Origin: Nitrospira sp.
GTDB taxonomy: Bacteria > Nitrospirota > Nitrospiria > Nitrospirales > Nitrospiraceae
Direction: 5' to 3'
Length of the DNA stretch: 35,533 bases
NCBI GenBank assembly: GCA_005116955.1
Contig: SWDI01000003.1
Span: forward strand, 146,308-181,840
Both the position numbers and the translations under genes were made by a program. Positions within the stretch are counted from its first letter, which is position 1. The number at the start of each line of letters is the position of its first letter. Positions 16,419 to 30,199 of the stretch are shown one piece after another. The notes below the pieces were generated by a model. It was not told where the DNA came from and ran no database searches. It saw nothing but the letters and a program-made list of their open reading frames with translations.

Positions 16419-17309
16419 ATGAGCGACTGCCCAATTCGATTGCTCCTCGTATTATTGTGGTGCTGCTGGTCCGGGCCAGCTTTTCTCGCCGAGGCATCCG
16501 TCACATCTCTGAACCAGCAAGGCAGTGCCGGCCAAACGTGGATGCGTTTTCTCGCTGACGCGGAACGGCTCCGGTTGCCTGCGAAGTTTCTGAAGGCGCT
16601 CCCACCGGACTTTATTCAGTTTGAGTTCGATGATCTTCGGACCTACGCCGCCGAGTACCATCCCGGAGAGCATCGGATGGTCCTGAACCGGTCGTTGTCC
16701 TTTAACGCTGCGGGGAGGGTCCTCAAGCCGCTTGCCCAGATGACGCACAAGGAACTGGAGGTGCTCTATCATGAACTGTTTCATGCGTATATGGATTATC
16801 TCAGCCTTATAGAGGAGCAATCTCGTGAGGCTGGTAGCCGTTCAAAAGATCTGCTGGGCTTCGCCCGAGAGCAGCAAGTCTGTCGCTATAGTGAAGTGAA
16901 AATCGCACCGATTGTTCAGCGACAGAATGAAATGGAGTCGCGCTACTTGACGCAGGCCGAGTCGTGGGAAGCGCTGAATGAAACATGGGCCGTCTTTATT
17001 GGCTGGACCGTGTGGAATCAGCTTGAGGTACAGCACAAGACCGGGAAATCTATGTTTCAGGGGCGGGGGCAAGCTCATCGATGGATACGGCGACTCAAAA
17101 CGGCATTTGAGAAGGTGGAGCTCCGAGGGTACTATGTCCCTGAAGATCCCGAAGAACGACGTCTTGCCCAGAAGCGATATTTGGCGAAACCGTCACAGCT
17201 AACACTACGGGAAGCCGTGGTTTTGATGAAGCAAGTCCTCGGTTTTCAGTATGATTTTGTTGAGGAGTTGGAAGCGTCATTCGGGTCATCTCAGCCATCT
17301 TCCTGTTAG
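16419..17309 (+). CDS. Secreted HExxH putative metallopeptidase
   Basis: 296 residues with an N-terminal signal peptide (hydrophobic residues 7-23, possible cleavage after AEA at 24-26). A zinc-protease-type motif HELFH lies at 118-122 ('LEVLYHELFHAYMDYL'). Downstream, 'ESWEALNETWAVFIGW' (181-196) supplies acidic residues, of which Glu188 could be the third metal ligand as in gluzincins. The segment before the motif ('HPGEHRMVLNRSL') resembles the edge strand that often precedes HExxH. No exact family is recognised and the catalytic assignment is inference. It starts 44 bp after the helicase stop without an obvious ribosome-binding site. Confidence 0.65.
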   Translation: MSDCPIRLLLVLLWCCWSGPAFLAEASVTSLNQQGSAGQTWMRFLADAERLRLPAKFLKALPPDFIQFEFDDLRTYAAEYHPGEHRMVLNRSLSFNAAGRVLKPLAQMTHKELEVLYHELFHAYMDYLSLIEEQSREAGSRSKDLLGFAREQQVCRYSEVKIAPIVQRQNEMESRYLTQAESWEALNETWAVFIGWTVWNQLEVQHKTGKSMFQGRGQAHRWIRRLKTAFEKVELRGYYVPEDPEERRLAQKRYLAKPSQLTLREAVVLMKQVLGFQYDFVEELEASFGSSQPSSC

Positions 17310-17359
17310 GCTACCAAGGAGGGTAAATTAAAAAAAAGTACCGGAGCCGAATTCCCCTC

Positions 17360-17388
17360 TTGACATGAAGAAAGTTCATCAATAGAAT
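17360..17388 (+). promoter_or_regulatory. Sigma-70 promoter for the tRNA-tuf operon
   Basis: TTGACA (17360-17365), exactly 17 bases, TAGAAT (17383-17388). It lies about 165 bases before tRNA-Tyr, in the only non-coding gap upstream of the tRNA-Tyr-Gly-Thr-tuf block. The rest of 17310-17555 shows no gene. Confidence 0.7.
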
Positions 17389-17555
17389 CCAGCGTTTCGT
17401 AGTCTAGCCTGTCCGAGCACTTCAGCGAATCAATCTTTGAGGATTGAGGAAGAAAGCTGTGCACGGGTAGGCCTGCTTGTCTTTGTTGAGCGGTTGGTCG
17501 GTGAACTCGTTTTCTGTGTGCTGAAATTGATTGATCGAGAATGATGAAGTATCGC

Positions 17556-17641
17556 GGGCAGGTACCCAAGTGGCCAAAGGGGGCAGACTGTAAATCTGCT
17601 GGCTTATGTCTTCCAAGGTTCGAATCCTTGCCTGCCCACCA
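17556..17641 (+). tRNA. tRNA-Tyr (GTA)
   Basis: 86 nt including encoded CCA. Acceptor stem GGGCAGG/CCTGCCC, anticodon GTA at 17590-17592 in the loop of GCAGA/TCTGC, a long variable arm as expected for bacterial tRNA-Tyr, and T-loop GGTTCGAATCC. First of three tRNAs before tuf, as in the E. coli tufB operon. Confidence 0.97.
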
Positions 17642-17747
17642 AACCGCGCTTGTGTGGGTCGGCGAGCTTCTTTATGTGGAGTGAGCCGGATAAAAGCTTC
17701 AGGTGTTTGGCTTGATGAATGCGTGAATCGAGAAAATTACGGAAAAG

Positions 17748-17822
17748 GCGGGCGTAGCTCAGTGGTAGAGTTCCAGCCTTCCAAGCTGGCTGTCGTGGGT
17801 TCAAATCCCATCGCCCGCTCCA
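17748..17822 (+). tRNA. tRNA-Gly (TCC)
   Basis: 75 nt including CCA. Acceptor GCGGGCG/CGCCCGC, anticodon stem CCAGC/GCTGG with anticodon TCC at 17780-17782, T-arm GGGTTCAAATCCC. Confidence 0.97.
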
Positions 17823-17929
17823 AAGAAAAAGGTGCTAGGGCGGTAAGAGTCAATTGGCGAGCATTGGTAGCGGCAATCAATTAGTGGAGAGAGGGCCTAG
17901 GTTCACGAATGACCTCTAGCGTGTCGAAT

Positions 17930-18005
17930 GCCCACGTAGCTCAGTTGGTAGAGCACGTCCTTGGTAAGGACGAGGTCACGCGTTCGATCCGCGTCGTGGG
18001 CTCCA
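17930..18005 (+). tRNA. tRNA-Thr (GGT)
   Basis: 76 nt including CCA. Acceptor GCCCACG/CGTGGGC, anticodon stem CGTCC/GGACG with anticodon GGT at 17963-17965, T-loop GTTCGATCC. It lies 82 bp before tuf. Confidence 0.97.
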
Positions 18006-18087
18006 TGCAGGGCTTGCTTGATCCGGGGTGCAAGTAGTAGGGCGCGACGGGTTGACACCTTCAGTGTTCTAGACAAAGGAGTGGGTT

Positions 18088-20093
<2,006 letters not shown>

Positions 20094-20139
20094 CCGCTTG
20101 TGTGCCGGCTGAAGACCGGTATCAGAGGAGGTCACTACC

Positions 20140-23100
20140 TTGGAAGGCGTATATACACTGTTTGAAAAGCAACGGGATTCGGTGTCGTTTGATGCGATGC
20201 GGATTCGCATCGCATCGCCCGAGAAGATCCGATCTTGGTCGTATGGTGAAGTCAAGAAACCGGAAACGATCAACTATCGGTCATTCAAGCCTGAAAAAGA
20301 CGGGCTTTTTTGTGCCAAGATCTTTGGTCCTACTAAGGATTGGGAGTGCAATTGCGGGAAATACAAACGCATGAAGCACCGCGGGATCGTGTGCGACAAA
20401 TGCGGCGTCGAGGTGATCCAGTCGAAGGTTCGACGTGAACGGATGGGCCATATCGAATTGGCTGCGCCTGTCGCCCATATTTGGTTTCTGAAGGGTGTTC
20501 CGAGTCGGATTGGAACCCTGCTTGATATGAGCCTCAAGCAGCTTGAGAAAATTCTCTATTTTGAAAGTTATGTCTGTGTGGACCCAGGTTCAACCGACTT
20601 AGGGGAAAAAGAGTTGGTGCCGGAAGATAAGCTGCGTACCCTTGTATCTGAGTTCGGGTCGAGCGGGTTTAAGGTTGGAATCGGTGCAGAGGCTATCCGT
20701 GACTTATTGAGGAAGATCGATATTAATGCGCTGTGGGATGAATTGCAGGTGAAGTCAAAAGCGTCGACATCGGCAGCCATGAAGAAGAAGTATGCCAAGC
20801 GCTTAAAGGTGCTGGAGGCGTTTCGTAAGTCAGGGAATAAGCCGGAATGGATGATCATGGATGTCATTCCAGTCCTGCCGCCGGAGTTGCGTCCCTTGGT
20901 TCCGCTTGATGGAGGCCGATTTGCCACATCTGATCTGAACGACCTCTACCGTCGTGTGATCAATCGAAATAATCGGTTGAAACGATTAATGGAGTTGAAG
21001 GCGCCAGGCGTCATCATTAGGAACGAGATGCGGATGCTGCAGGAAGCTGTGGATGCGCTCTTCGATAATGGTCGCCGAGGGCGCGCGATTCGCGGTCCAA
21101 ACAAGCGTCCGCTGAAATCGTTGAGCGACATGCTGAAGGGAAAGCAAGGACGGTTCCGGCAGAATCTACTCGGGAAGCGTGTGGATTACTCTGGTCGTAC
21201 CGTCATCGTTGTCGGCCCTGAACTGCGTCTCCACCAATGTGGTTTACCGAAGAAGATGGCACTTGAGTTGTTCAAGCCGTTCATATTCCACAAGTTGGAA
21301 GCGCGCGGTGCGGCTACTACTATCAAGAGTGCCAAGCGGTTAGTTGAAAAAGAGCGGCCAGAGGTTTGGGATGTCCTGGACGAAGTGATTCGCGAGCACC
21401 CTGTACTGCTGAATCGAGCCCCGACGCTCCATCGGTTGGGCATCCAGGCCTTCGATCCTGTGTTAGTTGAGGGCAAGGCGATCCGATTGCATCCGCTCGT
21501 CTGCGCCGCGTTCAATGCGGACTTCGATGGAGATCAGATGGCGGTGCACGTCCCGCTATCCGTTGAAGCGCAGGTTGAAGCACGGGTTCTCATGATGTCC
21601 ATCAACAACATTCTTTCTCCGGCCAATGGTAAGCCGATTGCGGTGCCCTCGCAGGATATGGTGTTGGGCTGCTATTGGTTAACGAAAGAGCGGTTGGGCG
21701 CAAAGGGCGAGGGGAAGGTGTTTGGCTCCCCTGAAGAAGTTCGGATTGCCTTTGATGCGAGAGAAATGGAAGAGCATGCGCGGATTAAGGTGCGTCTTGA
21801 GGGTTCACTCGTGCAGACAACTGTTGGCCGTGTCTTGCTGTCAGAAATCCTTCCGCAAGGTTTACCGTTCGCCAATGCGAACAAGCTTATGACCAAAAAG
21901 GAGATGACGAAACTCATTGATTCGGTCTATAGACAGAATGGTCATCGAGACACCGTCGAGTTTCTGGATAAGATCAAAGATCTTGGCTTTACCTATGCGA
22001 CGAGAGCCGGTTTGTCGATCTGCGTCGATAATATGCACATTCCGAGTAAGAAGGAAGAGCTTATCGGGAAGGCGCAGCGCGAAGTGATCGAGATCGAGAA
22101 GCAGTATTCAGAGGGGTTGATCACGAACGGCGAACGGTACAACAAGGTGATCGACATTTGGGCGCACGTCACTGAGCAGGTTGCCAACGAGATGATGAAG
22201 GAACTCGGCGCCGGCGGTGATCCGGCCAAAGCCGAATCGTTCAACCCAATCTTCATGATGGCGGATTCTGGTGCTCGTGGTAGTTCGCAACAGATTCGGC
22301 AGTTGGGTGGTATGCGTGGATTGATGGCCAAGCCATCCGGTGAGATCATTGAAACGCCGATCACTGCTAACTTCCGTGAAGGGTTGACGGTGTTGCAGTA
22401 CTTCATTTCCACTCACGGTGCTCGTAAGGGGCTTGCCGATACGGCGTTGAAGACCGCCAATTCAGGGTATCTCACTCGGAGATTGGTCGACATTGCTCAA
22501 GACGTCATTATTAATGAGCTTGATTGTGGTACGCGAGACGGCATTACTGTCAGTCCGTTGATCGAAGGTGGTGAAATTATCCAGCCGTTGGAGGAACGCG
22601 TTCTTGGTCGTTTAGCGGCAGAGGATATTCGTGACCCCGTCACCGGGGAAATTATTGTGTCTTGGAATGAAGAAATCAATGAAGAGCTAACGAAGTTGAT
22701 CGTTGAGGCGGGAGTTGACCGTGTGAAGATTCGGTCCGTGCTGACCTGTCAATCTCCCCGTGGTGTCTGTCGTGCCTGTTATGGTCGAGATCTGGCGCGA
22801 GGGCGTCTGGTGGAAAAGGGAGAGCCGGTTGGCGTCATCGCGGCGCAATCAATTGGTGAACCTGGCACGCAGTTGACGATGCGCACCTTTCACATCGGCG
22901 GTACGGCCAGTAAGGTCGTCGAGCAGACCGTGCTTGAGGCGAAACATGCCGGGCGAATTAAGTTCATGAGCTTCGATGCCAAAAAGAACGCCGACATTCA
23001 CAATGGTGGTATTGCGGTACGGAATAAAGATGGTGAATGGGTCGTTATGAATCGTAATACGAAGATTGCGATTGTCGATGATAGTGGACGAGAGCGTGAG

Positions 23101-24318
23101 AAGTATCCCGTGGTGTATGGGGCTAAGATCAAGATTAAAGATGGCGATCCAGTTGTCGCTGGCCAGAAATTGGTTGAGTGGGATCCGTACTCTCTGACTA
23201 TTCTGACGGAAGTGGGTGGGAGAGTGGCGTACGGTGATATTGTCGAAGGTGTCACGATGAAGGACGAGTTCGATGAAGTAACCGGCTTGTCGCGTAAGGT
23301 TATCATTGAACATACCGGCCAGACGCTTCGTCCTCGCGTGTCGATTAAAGACGACAGTGGTAAAACGGCCAAAGCAACCGGCGGATCTAGCGCGGTGGCT
23401 AGGTACTTATTACCGGTCGGAGCCCATATCTTTGTCGAAAAGGGGGCCACTGTGCATCCTGGTGATGTCTTGGCAAAGATTCCTCGTGAGACGACGAAGA
23501 CTAAGGACATTACGGGAGGTCTTCCGCGCGTGGTGGAGCTTTTCGAGGCGAGGAAGCCAAAAGAGCAGGCGGTCATCACTGAGATCGATGGAGAGGTCTC
23601 CTACGGTGGGTTCGTCAAAGGCCAGCGCAAGGTTCTCGTCGACAATAAGATGGGTGATGTGAAGGAATATTTTATTCCTAAGGGCAAGCACGTCAACGTT
23701 CACGAAGGTGACTGGGTACGGGCTGGAGAGCCGTTGATGGATGGCTCGGCGAATCCTCATGACATTCTTGACGTGTTGGGTCCGAATGAATTGCAGAAGT
23801 ACCTCGTGGATGAGGTGCAGGACGTATATCGATTGCAAGGCGTTTCGATTAATGACAAGCATATCGAGATCATCGTGCGGCAAATGCTGCGTAAGGTGCG
23901 TATTGAAGATCCCGGAGATACCCAGTTTTTGCCGGCCAGTCAAGTCAGCAAGAGTCTCTTCGAGAAAGAAAATGAGCGAGTGCTCGCCAATGGCGGCACG
24001 CCTGCTCTGGGCAAGCCTGTCTTGCTTGGGATTACCAAGGCGGCCCTCACGACCGATAGCTTTATTTCTGCGGCATCGTTCCAGGAAACCACGCGCGTAC
24101 TCACTGAAGCCGCGATCAATGGACGCGAGGATAAGTTATTGGGCTTGAAGGAAAACGTCATTGTGGGTCGGCTAATTCCGGCAGGGACAGGGTTTGAAGA
24201 GTACCGCGATACGTTCGTCATCAGTGAAAAGCCAGAGGTAATACCTGTAGGTGTTACAACTGCAGTATCATCTGGCGCAGCAGTTCCGGCGGTTTCAGGG
24301 GAAGGTGCTCGGTCTTAG
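20140..24318 (+). CDS. rpoC: RNA polymerase beta' subunit
   Basis: 1392 residues, full length. It forms the catalytic centre of RNA polymerase with beta. It starts at a TTG (20140) preceded by a strong GAGGAGGT site (20125-20132). Visible landmarks are the N-terminal zinc finger '[17 protein letters not shown]', the Mg-binding NADFDGDQ at residues 459-466 (Asp461, 463, 465), the bridge/trigger region '[37 protein letters not shown]' and the second zinc site with '[13 protein letters not shown]'. The C-terminus ends in an Ala/Val-rich tail. It is read with the preceding rpoB; a strong promoter for the rpsL group lies directly downstream. Confidence 0.97.
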   Translation: MEGVYTLFEKQRDSVSFDAMRIRIASPEKIRSWSYGEVKKPETINYRSFKPEKDGLFCAKIFGPTKDWECNCGKYKRMKHRGIVCDKCGVEVIQSKVRRERMGHIELAAPVAHIWFLKGVPSRIGTLLDMSLKQLEKILYFESYVCVDPGSTDLGEKELVPEDKLRTLVSEFGSSGFKVGIGAEAIRDLLRKIDINALWDELQVKSKASTSAAMKKKYAKRLKVLEAFRKSGNKPEWMIMDVIPVLPPELRPLVPLDGGRFATSDLNDLYRRVINRNNRLKRLMELKAPGVIIRNEMRMLQEAVDALFDNGRRGRAIRGPNKRPLKSLSDMLKGKQGRFRQNLLGKRVDYSGRTVIVVGPELRLHQCGLPKKMALELFKPFIFHKLEARGAATTIKSAKRLVEKERPEVWDVLDEVIREHPVLLNRAPTLHRLGIQAFDPVLVEGKAIRLHPLVCAAFNADFDGDQMAVHVPLSVEAQVEARVLMMSINNILSPANGKPIAVPSQDMVLGCYWLTKERLGAKGEGKVFGSPEEVRIAFDAREMEEHARIKVRLEGSLVQTTVGRVLLSEILPQGLPFANANKLMTKKEMTKLIDSVYRQNGHRDTVEFLDKIKDLGFTYATRAGLSICVDNMHIPSKKEELIGKAQREVIEIEKQYSEGLITNGERYNKVIDIWAHVTEQVANEMMKELGAGGDPAKAESFNPIFMMADSGARGSSQQIRQLGGMRGLMAKPSGEIIETPITANFREGLTVLQYFISTHGARKGLADTALKTANSGYLTRRLVDIAQDVIINELDCGTRDGITVSPLIEGGEIIQPLEERVLGRLAAEDIRDPVTGEIIVSWNEEINEELTKLIVEAGVDRVKIRSVLTCQSPRGVCRACYGRDLARGRLVEKGEPVGVIAAQSIGEPGTQLTMRTFHIGGTASKVVEQTVLEAKHAGRIKFMSFDAKKNADIHNGGIAVRNKDGEWVVMNRNTKIAIVDDSGREREKYPVVYGAKIKIKDGDPVVAGQKLVEWDPYSLTILTEVGGRVAYGDIVEGVTMKDEFDEVTGLSRKVIIEHTGQTLRPRVSIKDDSGKTAKATGGSSAVARYLLPVGAHIFVEKGATVHPGDVLAKIPRETTKTKDITGGLPRVVELFEARKPKEQAVITEIDGEVSYGGFVKGQRKVLVDNKMGDVKEYFIPKGKHVNVHEGDWVRAGEPLMDGSANPHDILDVLGPNELQKYLVDEVQDVYRLQGVSINDKHIEIIVRQMLRKVRIEDPGDTQFLPASQVSKSLFEKENERVLANGGTPALGKPVLLGITKAALTTDSFISAASFQETTRVLTEAAINGREDKLLGLKENVIVGRLIPAGTGFEEYRDTFVISEKPEVIPVGVTTAVSSGAAVPAVSGEGARS

Positions 24319-24339
24319 TGCGTGATGGATACTGCCTAC

Positions 24340-24368
24340 TTGACAGTAGGACTTTACGTCACTATAAT
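24340..24368 (+). promoter_or_regulatory. Perfect-consensus sigma-70 promoter for the rpsL-rpsG-fusA-tuf group
   Basis: TTGACA (24340-24345), exactly 17 bases, TATAAT (24363-24368). The predicted start near 24375 is about 50 bases before rpsL. A 5-bp inverted repeat (CCTAC/GTAGG, 24335-24350) spans the -35 element. It sits in the 107 bp rpoC-rpsL gap, so the str-type genes can be transcribed independently of rpoBC. Confidence 0.8.
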
Positions 24369-24425
24369 CCGGCGGCTTTGCACTTGACGGTTAGTGCTTG
24401 TTCTATTTGAAAGGGTTTGAACGCG

Positions 24426-24797
24426 ATGCCGACGATCAATCAGCTGGTTCGGAAGGGGAGGATCTTCGTGAAGGCAAAGACGAAAAGTCCTGCCCTGAAG
24501 TCCTGTCCGCAGAAAAGAGGCGTGTGCCTTCGTGTCTATACAACGACGCCGAAGAAGCCGAACTCAGCATTGCGGAAAGTTGCGCGCGTGCGTCTTACGA
24601 ACGGTATGGAGGTGACGACGTATATACCTGGCGTCGGACACAATCTTCAGGAGCATTCTATTGTGCTTGTGCGTGGAGGTCGCGTTAAGGATTTGCCGGG
24701 CGTTCGATACCATTTGGTTCGTGGCGCCTTGGACGCGGTTGGTGTAGCTGGAAGAAAGCAGAGTCGTTCGAAGTATGGAGCAAAGCGGCCCAAGTAG
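24426..24797 (+). CDS. rpsL: 30S ribosomal protein S12
   Basis: 123 residues, the usual length. S12 lies at the decoding centre. The ATG at 24426 ([12 protein letters not shown]) is preceded by GAAAGG; an in-frame TTG at 24417 is rejected because S12 proteins begin at MPTI. The decoding loop '[19 protein letters not shown]' and '[18 protein letters not shown]' carry the wild-type lysines at the positions where streptomycin-resistance changes occur (Lys43 and Lys88 in E. coli numbering). First gene of the rpsL-rpsG-fusA-tuf (str) group. Confidence 0.97.
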   Translation: MPTINQLVRKGRIFVKAKTKSPALKSCPQKRGVCLRVYTTTPKKPNSALRKVARVRLTNGMEVTTYIPGVGHNLQEHSIVLVRGGRVKDLPGVRYHLVRGALDAVGVAGRKQSRSKYGAKRPK

Positions 24798-24842
24798 ATT
24801 TTGTGAGTTTTGAAAATCATCACACGGATTGGATAGGTTGAT

Positions 24843-25313
24843 ATGCCACGCAGTAGGTTTTTAGGTCAACGAGAAGTGCTTCCCGATGTGCGGTATCGCG
24901 ATAAGCTGGTCGGGAAGTTTATTAACGCGCTAATGAGTAGCGGGAAAAAGAGTACGACGGAACGGATATGTTATGGCGCGTTTGATGTTATTCAAGAGAA
25001 AACTGGCGGCGACCCGCTGAAAGTGTTTAAGGCAGCTGTAGATAATGTGAAGCCGATTGTTGAAGTCAAGTCTCGTCGAGTAGGGGGTGCCTCCTATCAG
25101 GTTCCAGTCGAAATTAGGCCTGCACGTCGAGTGTCGTTGGCGCTTCGTTGGTTATCGCAGTATGCCCGTACGCGCGGTGGCAAAAGTATGCGCGAAAAGC
25201 TTGCCGCTGAGCTGATGGATGCATCAAATAACACAGGGGCTGCGGTCAAGAAGCGGGAAGACGTGCATCGGATGGCAGAGGCCAATAAAGCATTCGCCCA
25301 TTATCGCTGGTAG
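24843..25313 (+). CDS. rpsG: 30S ribosomal protein S7
   Basis: 156 residues, the normal bacterial length. Starts [15 protein letters not shown] and contains '[21 protein letters not shown]', '[23 protein letters not shown]', '[17 protein letters not shown]' and '[21 protein letters not shown]', all S7 signatures. It binds the 3' domain of 16S rRNA and starts assembly of the 30S head. It lies 45 bp after rpsL and 122 bp before fusA, the usual str order. Confidence 0.97.
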   Translation: MPRSRFLGQREVLPDVRYRDKLVGKFINALMSSGKKSTTERICYGAFDVIQEKTGGDPLKVFKAAVDNVKPIVEVKSRRVGGASYQVPVEIRPARRVSLALRWLSQYARTRGGKSMREKLAAELMDASNNTGAAVKKREDVHRMAEANKAFAHYRW

Positions 25314-25435
25314 TGTCATTCTGTGCTGCAGTTGAGCTGTGCTGCGATATGCAGGCTCTGGCCAACTTGTATCGCAGTGGTATTTCTTGGCTTGACTAGC
25401 GGTACTCGTTTTTTTGAGAGAGTTAGGGAGTTAAA

Positions 25436-27505
25436 GTGGCTCGTCAGACATCGTTAGGGCAGACGCGCAATATCGGTATCATGGCCCATATTGATGCCGG
25501 TAAGACTACGACCACGGAGCGCATCCTCTATTATACCGGCATGACTCATAAGCTGGGTGAGGTCCATGAAGGTGCGGCCACGATGGATTGGATGGAGCAA
25601 GAGCGTGAGCGAGGCATTACCATTACGGCCGCCGCAACGACCTGTTTCTGGCGTGATCATCGCATTAATATTATTGATACCCCTGGGCACGTTGACTTTA
25701 CAATTGAGGTGGAGCGCTCCTTGCGCGTACTTGATGGCGCGGTAGCAGCGTTTGATTCTGTTCAGGGTGTTGAGCCTCAGTCCGAAACGGTCTGGCGTCA
25801 AGCTGATAAGTATCATGTCCCTCGTATCGCCTTCATGAATAAGATGGATCGTATCGGCGCGGATTTCTACGGAAGTGTCCAGTCTATTATTGATCGACTG
25901 GGAGCTATCCCGGTTCCGATTCAGATTCCAATCGGGCGTGAAGCAGAATTTCGAGGATCGATTGATCTGGTAAGGATGAAGGGATTCTTCTACGACGACG
26001 AAACGTTGGGTGCGAAGTATAAGGTCGATGAAATTCCTGAGGCTCTTCTCGCTCAGGCGAAAGAGTACCGAGAGAAAATGCTCGACGCGGTGGCAGAGTT
26101 TGATGACCAAGTGATGGAGAAATATTTAAGCGGCCATCCATTGACAGAAGAAGAGGTCATGCGCGCGATCCGGGCTGGCGTTATCTCGATGAAGATTACC
26201 CCGGTGCTGTGTGGGTCGGCTTTTAAGAACAAGGGTGTTCAGCAGTTGCTGGATGCGGTTGTTGACTACCTTCCGTCTCCGCTTGATGTCCCTCCGGTCA
26301 TGGGGTTGGATCCGAATAGCAGTAAGGAAGTTGAGCGAAAGTCTGATGACGGTGAGCCATTTTCAGCATTGGCATTCAAGATCATGTCTGATCCATTTGC
26401 TGGGCAGTTGACATTTTTCCGTGTCTATTCTGGAACGTTGAAAACTGGTACAGCGGTCTTGAATGTGACCAAGGGGACAAAGGACCGCATTGGGCGTCTC
26501 CTGAAGATGCACGCCAATAAGCGAGAAGAAATCGATGAGGTGTATGCAGGGGACATTGCTGCAGCGGTTGGGCTTAAGGGAGCTACCACTGGAGATACGC
26601 TGGCAGATGAAAAGCAGCCAGTGCTCCTGGAGGTGATGAAGTTTCCTGAGCCCGTGATTGCGATGGCGATTGAGCCTAAAACAAAGCAAGACCAAGAAAA
26701 GATGGGTTTTGCCCTCCAGAAACTGGCTCAAGAGGATCCATCATTCCGTGTGCGGACAGACGAAGAGACTGCGCAGACGATTATTGCCGGAATGGGTGAG
26801 TTGCATCTTGAGATCATCGTCGATCGAATGTTGCGTGAGTTTAAAGTTGAAGCAAATGTTGGAAAGCCTGAGGTGGCATTTCGGGAGACGATCAGGCGGA
26901 AGGCTGAAGCTGAATCGAAGTATGTTAAGCAGACTGGTGGGCGTGGACAGTACGGTCATGTTGTCTTAACAGTTGAGCCTTCAGAGTTAGGTAAGGGGCT
27001 TGAGTTTGTGAATAAGGTTGTGGGTGGAGCAATTCCGAAGGAATTTGTGCCTGCTATTGAGAAGGGTGTTCGCGAGCGGATGGAAAGCGGTGTCGTTGCA
27101 GGGTATCCGCTTCGGGATGTGAAGGTGACGGTGATTGATGGTTCCTACCACGATGTCGATTCAAATGAAATGGCATTTAAGATTGCAGGGTCAATGGGAT
27201 TTGCTGATGCGTGCAAGAGGGCCGATCCTGTCCTGCTTGAACCAATTATGAAGGTTGAGGTTTTAGTTCCGCAGGAGTTCATGGGTGATGTGATTGGTAA
27301 CTTGAACAGCCGAAGAGGTAAAGTGCAAGGAATGAAGGTCCGGGCTGGTGCTCAAGCTATTGATGCTGCCGTGCCCTTAATGGAGATGTTTGGCTATGCG
27401 ACTGATCTCCGGTCTCGTACGCAGGGTCGTGCGACCTATAGCATGGAGTTTGATCGGTATGATCAGGTTCCTAGAAATATTGCGGAAGCCATCATCAAGA
27501 AATAG
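25436..27505 (+). CDS. fusA: Elongation factor G
   Basis: 689 residues, the usual length. GTPase driving translocation on the ribosome. The GTG start at 25436 has AGGGAG 5 bases upstream. G1 is AHIDAGKT (17-24), followed by the switch region '[16 protein letters not shown]', G3 DTPGH and G4 NKMD. Domain IV contains '[18 protein letters not shown]' and '[22 protein letters not shown]'; domain V ends with '[22 protein letters not shown]'. This is canonical EF-G; the second tuf copy follows after 27 bp. Confidence 0.97.
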   Translation: MARQTSLGQTRNIGIMAHIDAGKTTTTERILYYTGMTHKLGEVHEGAATMDWMEQERERGITITAAATTCFWRDHRINIIDTPGHVDFTIEVERSLRVLDGAVAAFDSVQGVEPQSETVWRQADKYHVPRIAFMNKMDRIGADFYGSVQSIIDRLGAIPVPIQIPIGREAEFRGSIDLVRMKGFFYDDETLGAKYKVDEIPEALLAQAKEYREKMLDAVAEFDDQVMEKYLSGHPLTEEEVMRAIRAGVISMKITPVLCGSAFKNKGVQQLLDAVVDYLPSPLDVPPVMGLDPNSSKEVERKSDDGEPFSALAFKIMSDPFAGQLTFFRVYSGTLKTGTAVLNVTKGTKDRIGRLLKMHANKREEIDEVYAGDIAAAVGLKGATTGDTLADEKQPVLLEVMKFPEPVIAMAIEPKTKQDQEKMGFALQKLAQEDPSFRVRTDEETAQTIIAGMGELHLEIIVDRMLREFKVEANVGKPEVAFRETIRRKAEAESKYVKQTGGRGQYGHVVLTVEPSELGKGLEFVNKVVGGAIPKEFVPAIEKGVRERMESGVVAGYPLRDVKVTVIDGSYHDVDSNEMAFKIAGSMGFADACKRADPVLLEPIMKVEVLVPQEFMGDVIGNLNSRRGKVQGMKVRAGAQAIDAAVPLMEMFGYATDLRSRTQGRATYSMEFDRYDQVPRNIAEAIIKK

Positions 27506-27532
27506 CGTGGTGAATTAGGAGGGGGTGGCATT

Positions 27533-28738
<1,206 letters not shown>

Positions 28739-28819
28739 CCAAGCAAGTGGACAGGAAGTAAGTCAACGCGAGAGTGCGTGTTGGCTGCGGTCCTGTCGGT
28801 TTGTATCGAGGAGAAAGAG

Positions 28820-28969
28820 ATGCGTGAAATCATTAACATGGCTTGTACGCTCTGCAAGCAGCGGAATTACTCGACCATGAAAAACAAGAAGAACGATCCG
28901 GATCGGTTAGAGCGAAGCAAGTTTTGTAAGTTCTGCCGCAAGCACGTACCTCATAAAGAGGTGAAATAG
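28820..28969 (+). CDS. rpmG: 50S ribosomal protein L33 (zinc-ribbon type)
   Basis: 49 residues from the ATG at 28820, preceded by GAGGAGA. The upstream in-frame extension to 28778 lacks family similarity. Sequence [17 protein letters not shown]...[29 protein letters not shown] has the L33 fold with two CxxC pairs (CTLC, CKFC), so this is the zinc-binding C+ form. It normally lies between tuf and tRNA-Trp/secE in many bacteria. Confidence 0.95.
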   Translation: MREIINMACTLCKQRNYSTMKNKKNDPDRLERSKFCKFCRKHVPHKEVK

Positions 28970-29047
28970 GCCGAGGCGCGAGAGATGAATCGTTCGGGGG
29001 TGGAGAGCCTCACCGATTGGCTGATGCCTCACACCTTACGTTCGAGT

Positions 29048-29122
29048 AGGGGCATAGTGTCAATGGCAGCACATCGGTCTCCAAAACCGAGAGTCTAGGT
29101 TCAAATCCTAGTGCCCCTGCCA
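29048..29122 (+). tRNA. tRNA-Trp (CCA)
   Basis: 75 nt including encoded CCA. Acceptor AGGGGCA/TGCCCCT, anticodon stem TCGGT/ACCGA with CCA at 29081-29083, T-arm TAGGTTCAAATCCTA. It precedes secE, the usual site. Confidence 0.97.
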
Positions 29123-29327
29123 AGTCTCGTGTGCGCGATCCGGAGGGCTGCCTGAATTGAGCTCGATGTGGGGTAGGCCCTGTAATTTTTTGCGGGTAAT
29201 AGTTAGGGGTTGATTGCAGTATCAATTGGCCTTGCAATCGGAGCTGGCAGATTGGGCGTGATGCGGGGCGGTGATTTGGGTGTGAGGCAGTTATTCGGAT
29301 TGACGTGATTAGGCAACGGAGTCACAG
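29123..29327. other. Intergenic region between tRNA-Trp and secE
   Basis: 205 bp without a gene. A 7-bp inverted repeat (GATTGCA/TGCAATC) separated by about 14 bases lies near 29212-29240. No consensus promoter or intrinsic terminator was recognised. Confidence 0.3.
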
Positions 29328-29522
29328 ATGTTTAAGCGTATGACAGAGACGATTCGGCTGTTCGTGACGGACGTGCGGGCAGAGCTGAAAAAGGTTTCCT
29401 TTCCGAGTCGCGCGGAAACCATCGGGTCAACGACGGTGGTGATCGTGTTCTGTATTCTAATGTCTCTGTACTTATCCGTCATTGACTCATTTCTTTCATG
29501 GTTGGTTGCGAAATTCATCTAA
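29328..29522 (+). CDS. secE: Preprotein translocase subunit SecE
   Basis: 64 residues, the short single-span form. An N-terminal amphipathic helix ('MTETIRLFVTDVRAELKKVSFPSRAET') with the conserved ELKKVSFPSR motif is followed by one membrane helix (about 36-58). It stabilises SecY in the inner-membrane translocon. It stands between tRNA-Trp and nusG as in most bacteria; ACGGAG is 7-8 bases before the ATG. Confidence 0.95.
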   Translation: MFKRMTETIRLFVTDVRAELKKVSFPSRAETIGSTTVVIVFCILMSLYLSVIDSFLSWLVAKFI

Positions 29523-29584
29523 ATCTGGCGAGAAGAGGAATTGGGGAAGTTGGCGGTAATTCATCGAAGGCATGAGGGTGGTGC

Positions 29585-30121
29585 ATGACAAAGAGCTGGT
29601 ACGTCATTCATACGTACGCGGGTTTTGAGGGGCGAGTGAAGACCAGCCTCATGGAGCGTGCAAATCAAATGGGGCTTGTTGAAAAGCTCGGGCAGGTGCT
29701 CGTTCCGACAGAGGACGTCATAGAAATTAAGGACGGGAAGCGACGGACCTCTCGACGAAAGTTCTATCCTGGCTACGTCCTTGTGGAGTTGGAGTCTCCG
29801 TTGGGGGATGACACCGTACAGATGATCAAGGAGACGCCAAAAGTGACTGGATTCGTCGGGGGCGGCGCGGTGCCGACACCTCTGACCAGTGATGAGGTGG
29901 AGTCCTTGCTCAAGCAGGTCGATGCAGGGCAAGCCGAGCCTCGGGAGCAGGTCAAGTTCATTAAGAGCGATAACGTTCGCATTATCGATGGGCCTTTTCT
30001 TGGGTTTAACGGGGTGGTTGAGGAGGTCGATCAAGATCATAGTCGGGTGAAGGTGATGGTGAGCATTTTTGGTCGGTCGACTCCTGTGGAATTGGGCTTT
30101 TTGCAGGTTGAACGGATTTAA
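29585..30121 (+). CDS. nusG: Transcription termination/antitermination protein NusG
   Basis: 178 residues, normal length. The NGN domain starts 'SWYVIHTYAGFEGRVKTSL' and continues through 'KFYPGYVLVELESPLGD' and 'VTGFVGGGAVPTPLTSDEV'. The C-terminal KOW domain carries 'VRIIDGPFLGFNGVVEEVDQDHSRVKVMV'. It binds RNA polymerase and couples it to Rho or the ribosome. It lies 62 bp after secE and 78 bp before rplK. Confidence 0.96.
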   Translation: MTKSWYVIHTYAGFEGRVKTSLMERANQMGLVEKLGQVLVPTEDVIEIKDGKRRTSRRKFYPGYVLVELESPLGDDTVQMIKETPKVTGFVGGGAVPTPLTSDEVESLLKQVDAGQAEPREQVKFIKSDNVRIIDGPFLGFNGVVEEVDQDHSRVKVMVSIFGRSTPVELGFLQVERI

Positions 30122-30199
30122 GCCGATCGGTCGACGTCGGTCTTCAGTCGTGTGAGGGCTGAAGGTTGAGTGTCGATCGCGAAGGAGAAAGAGAGCGAA

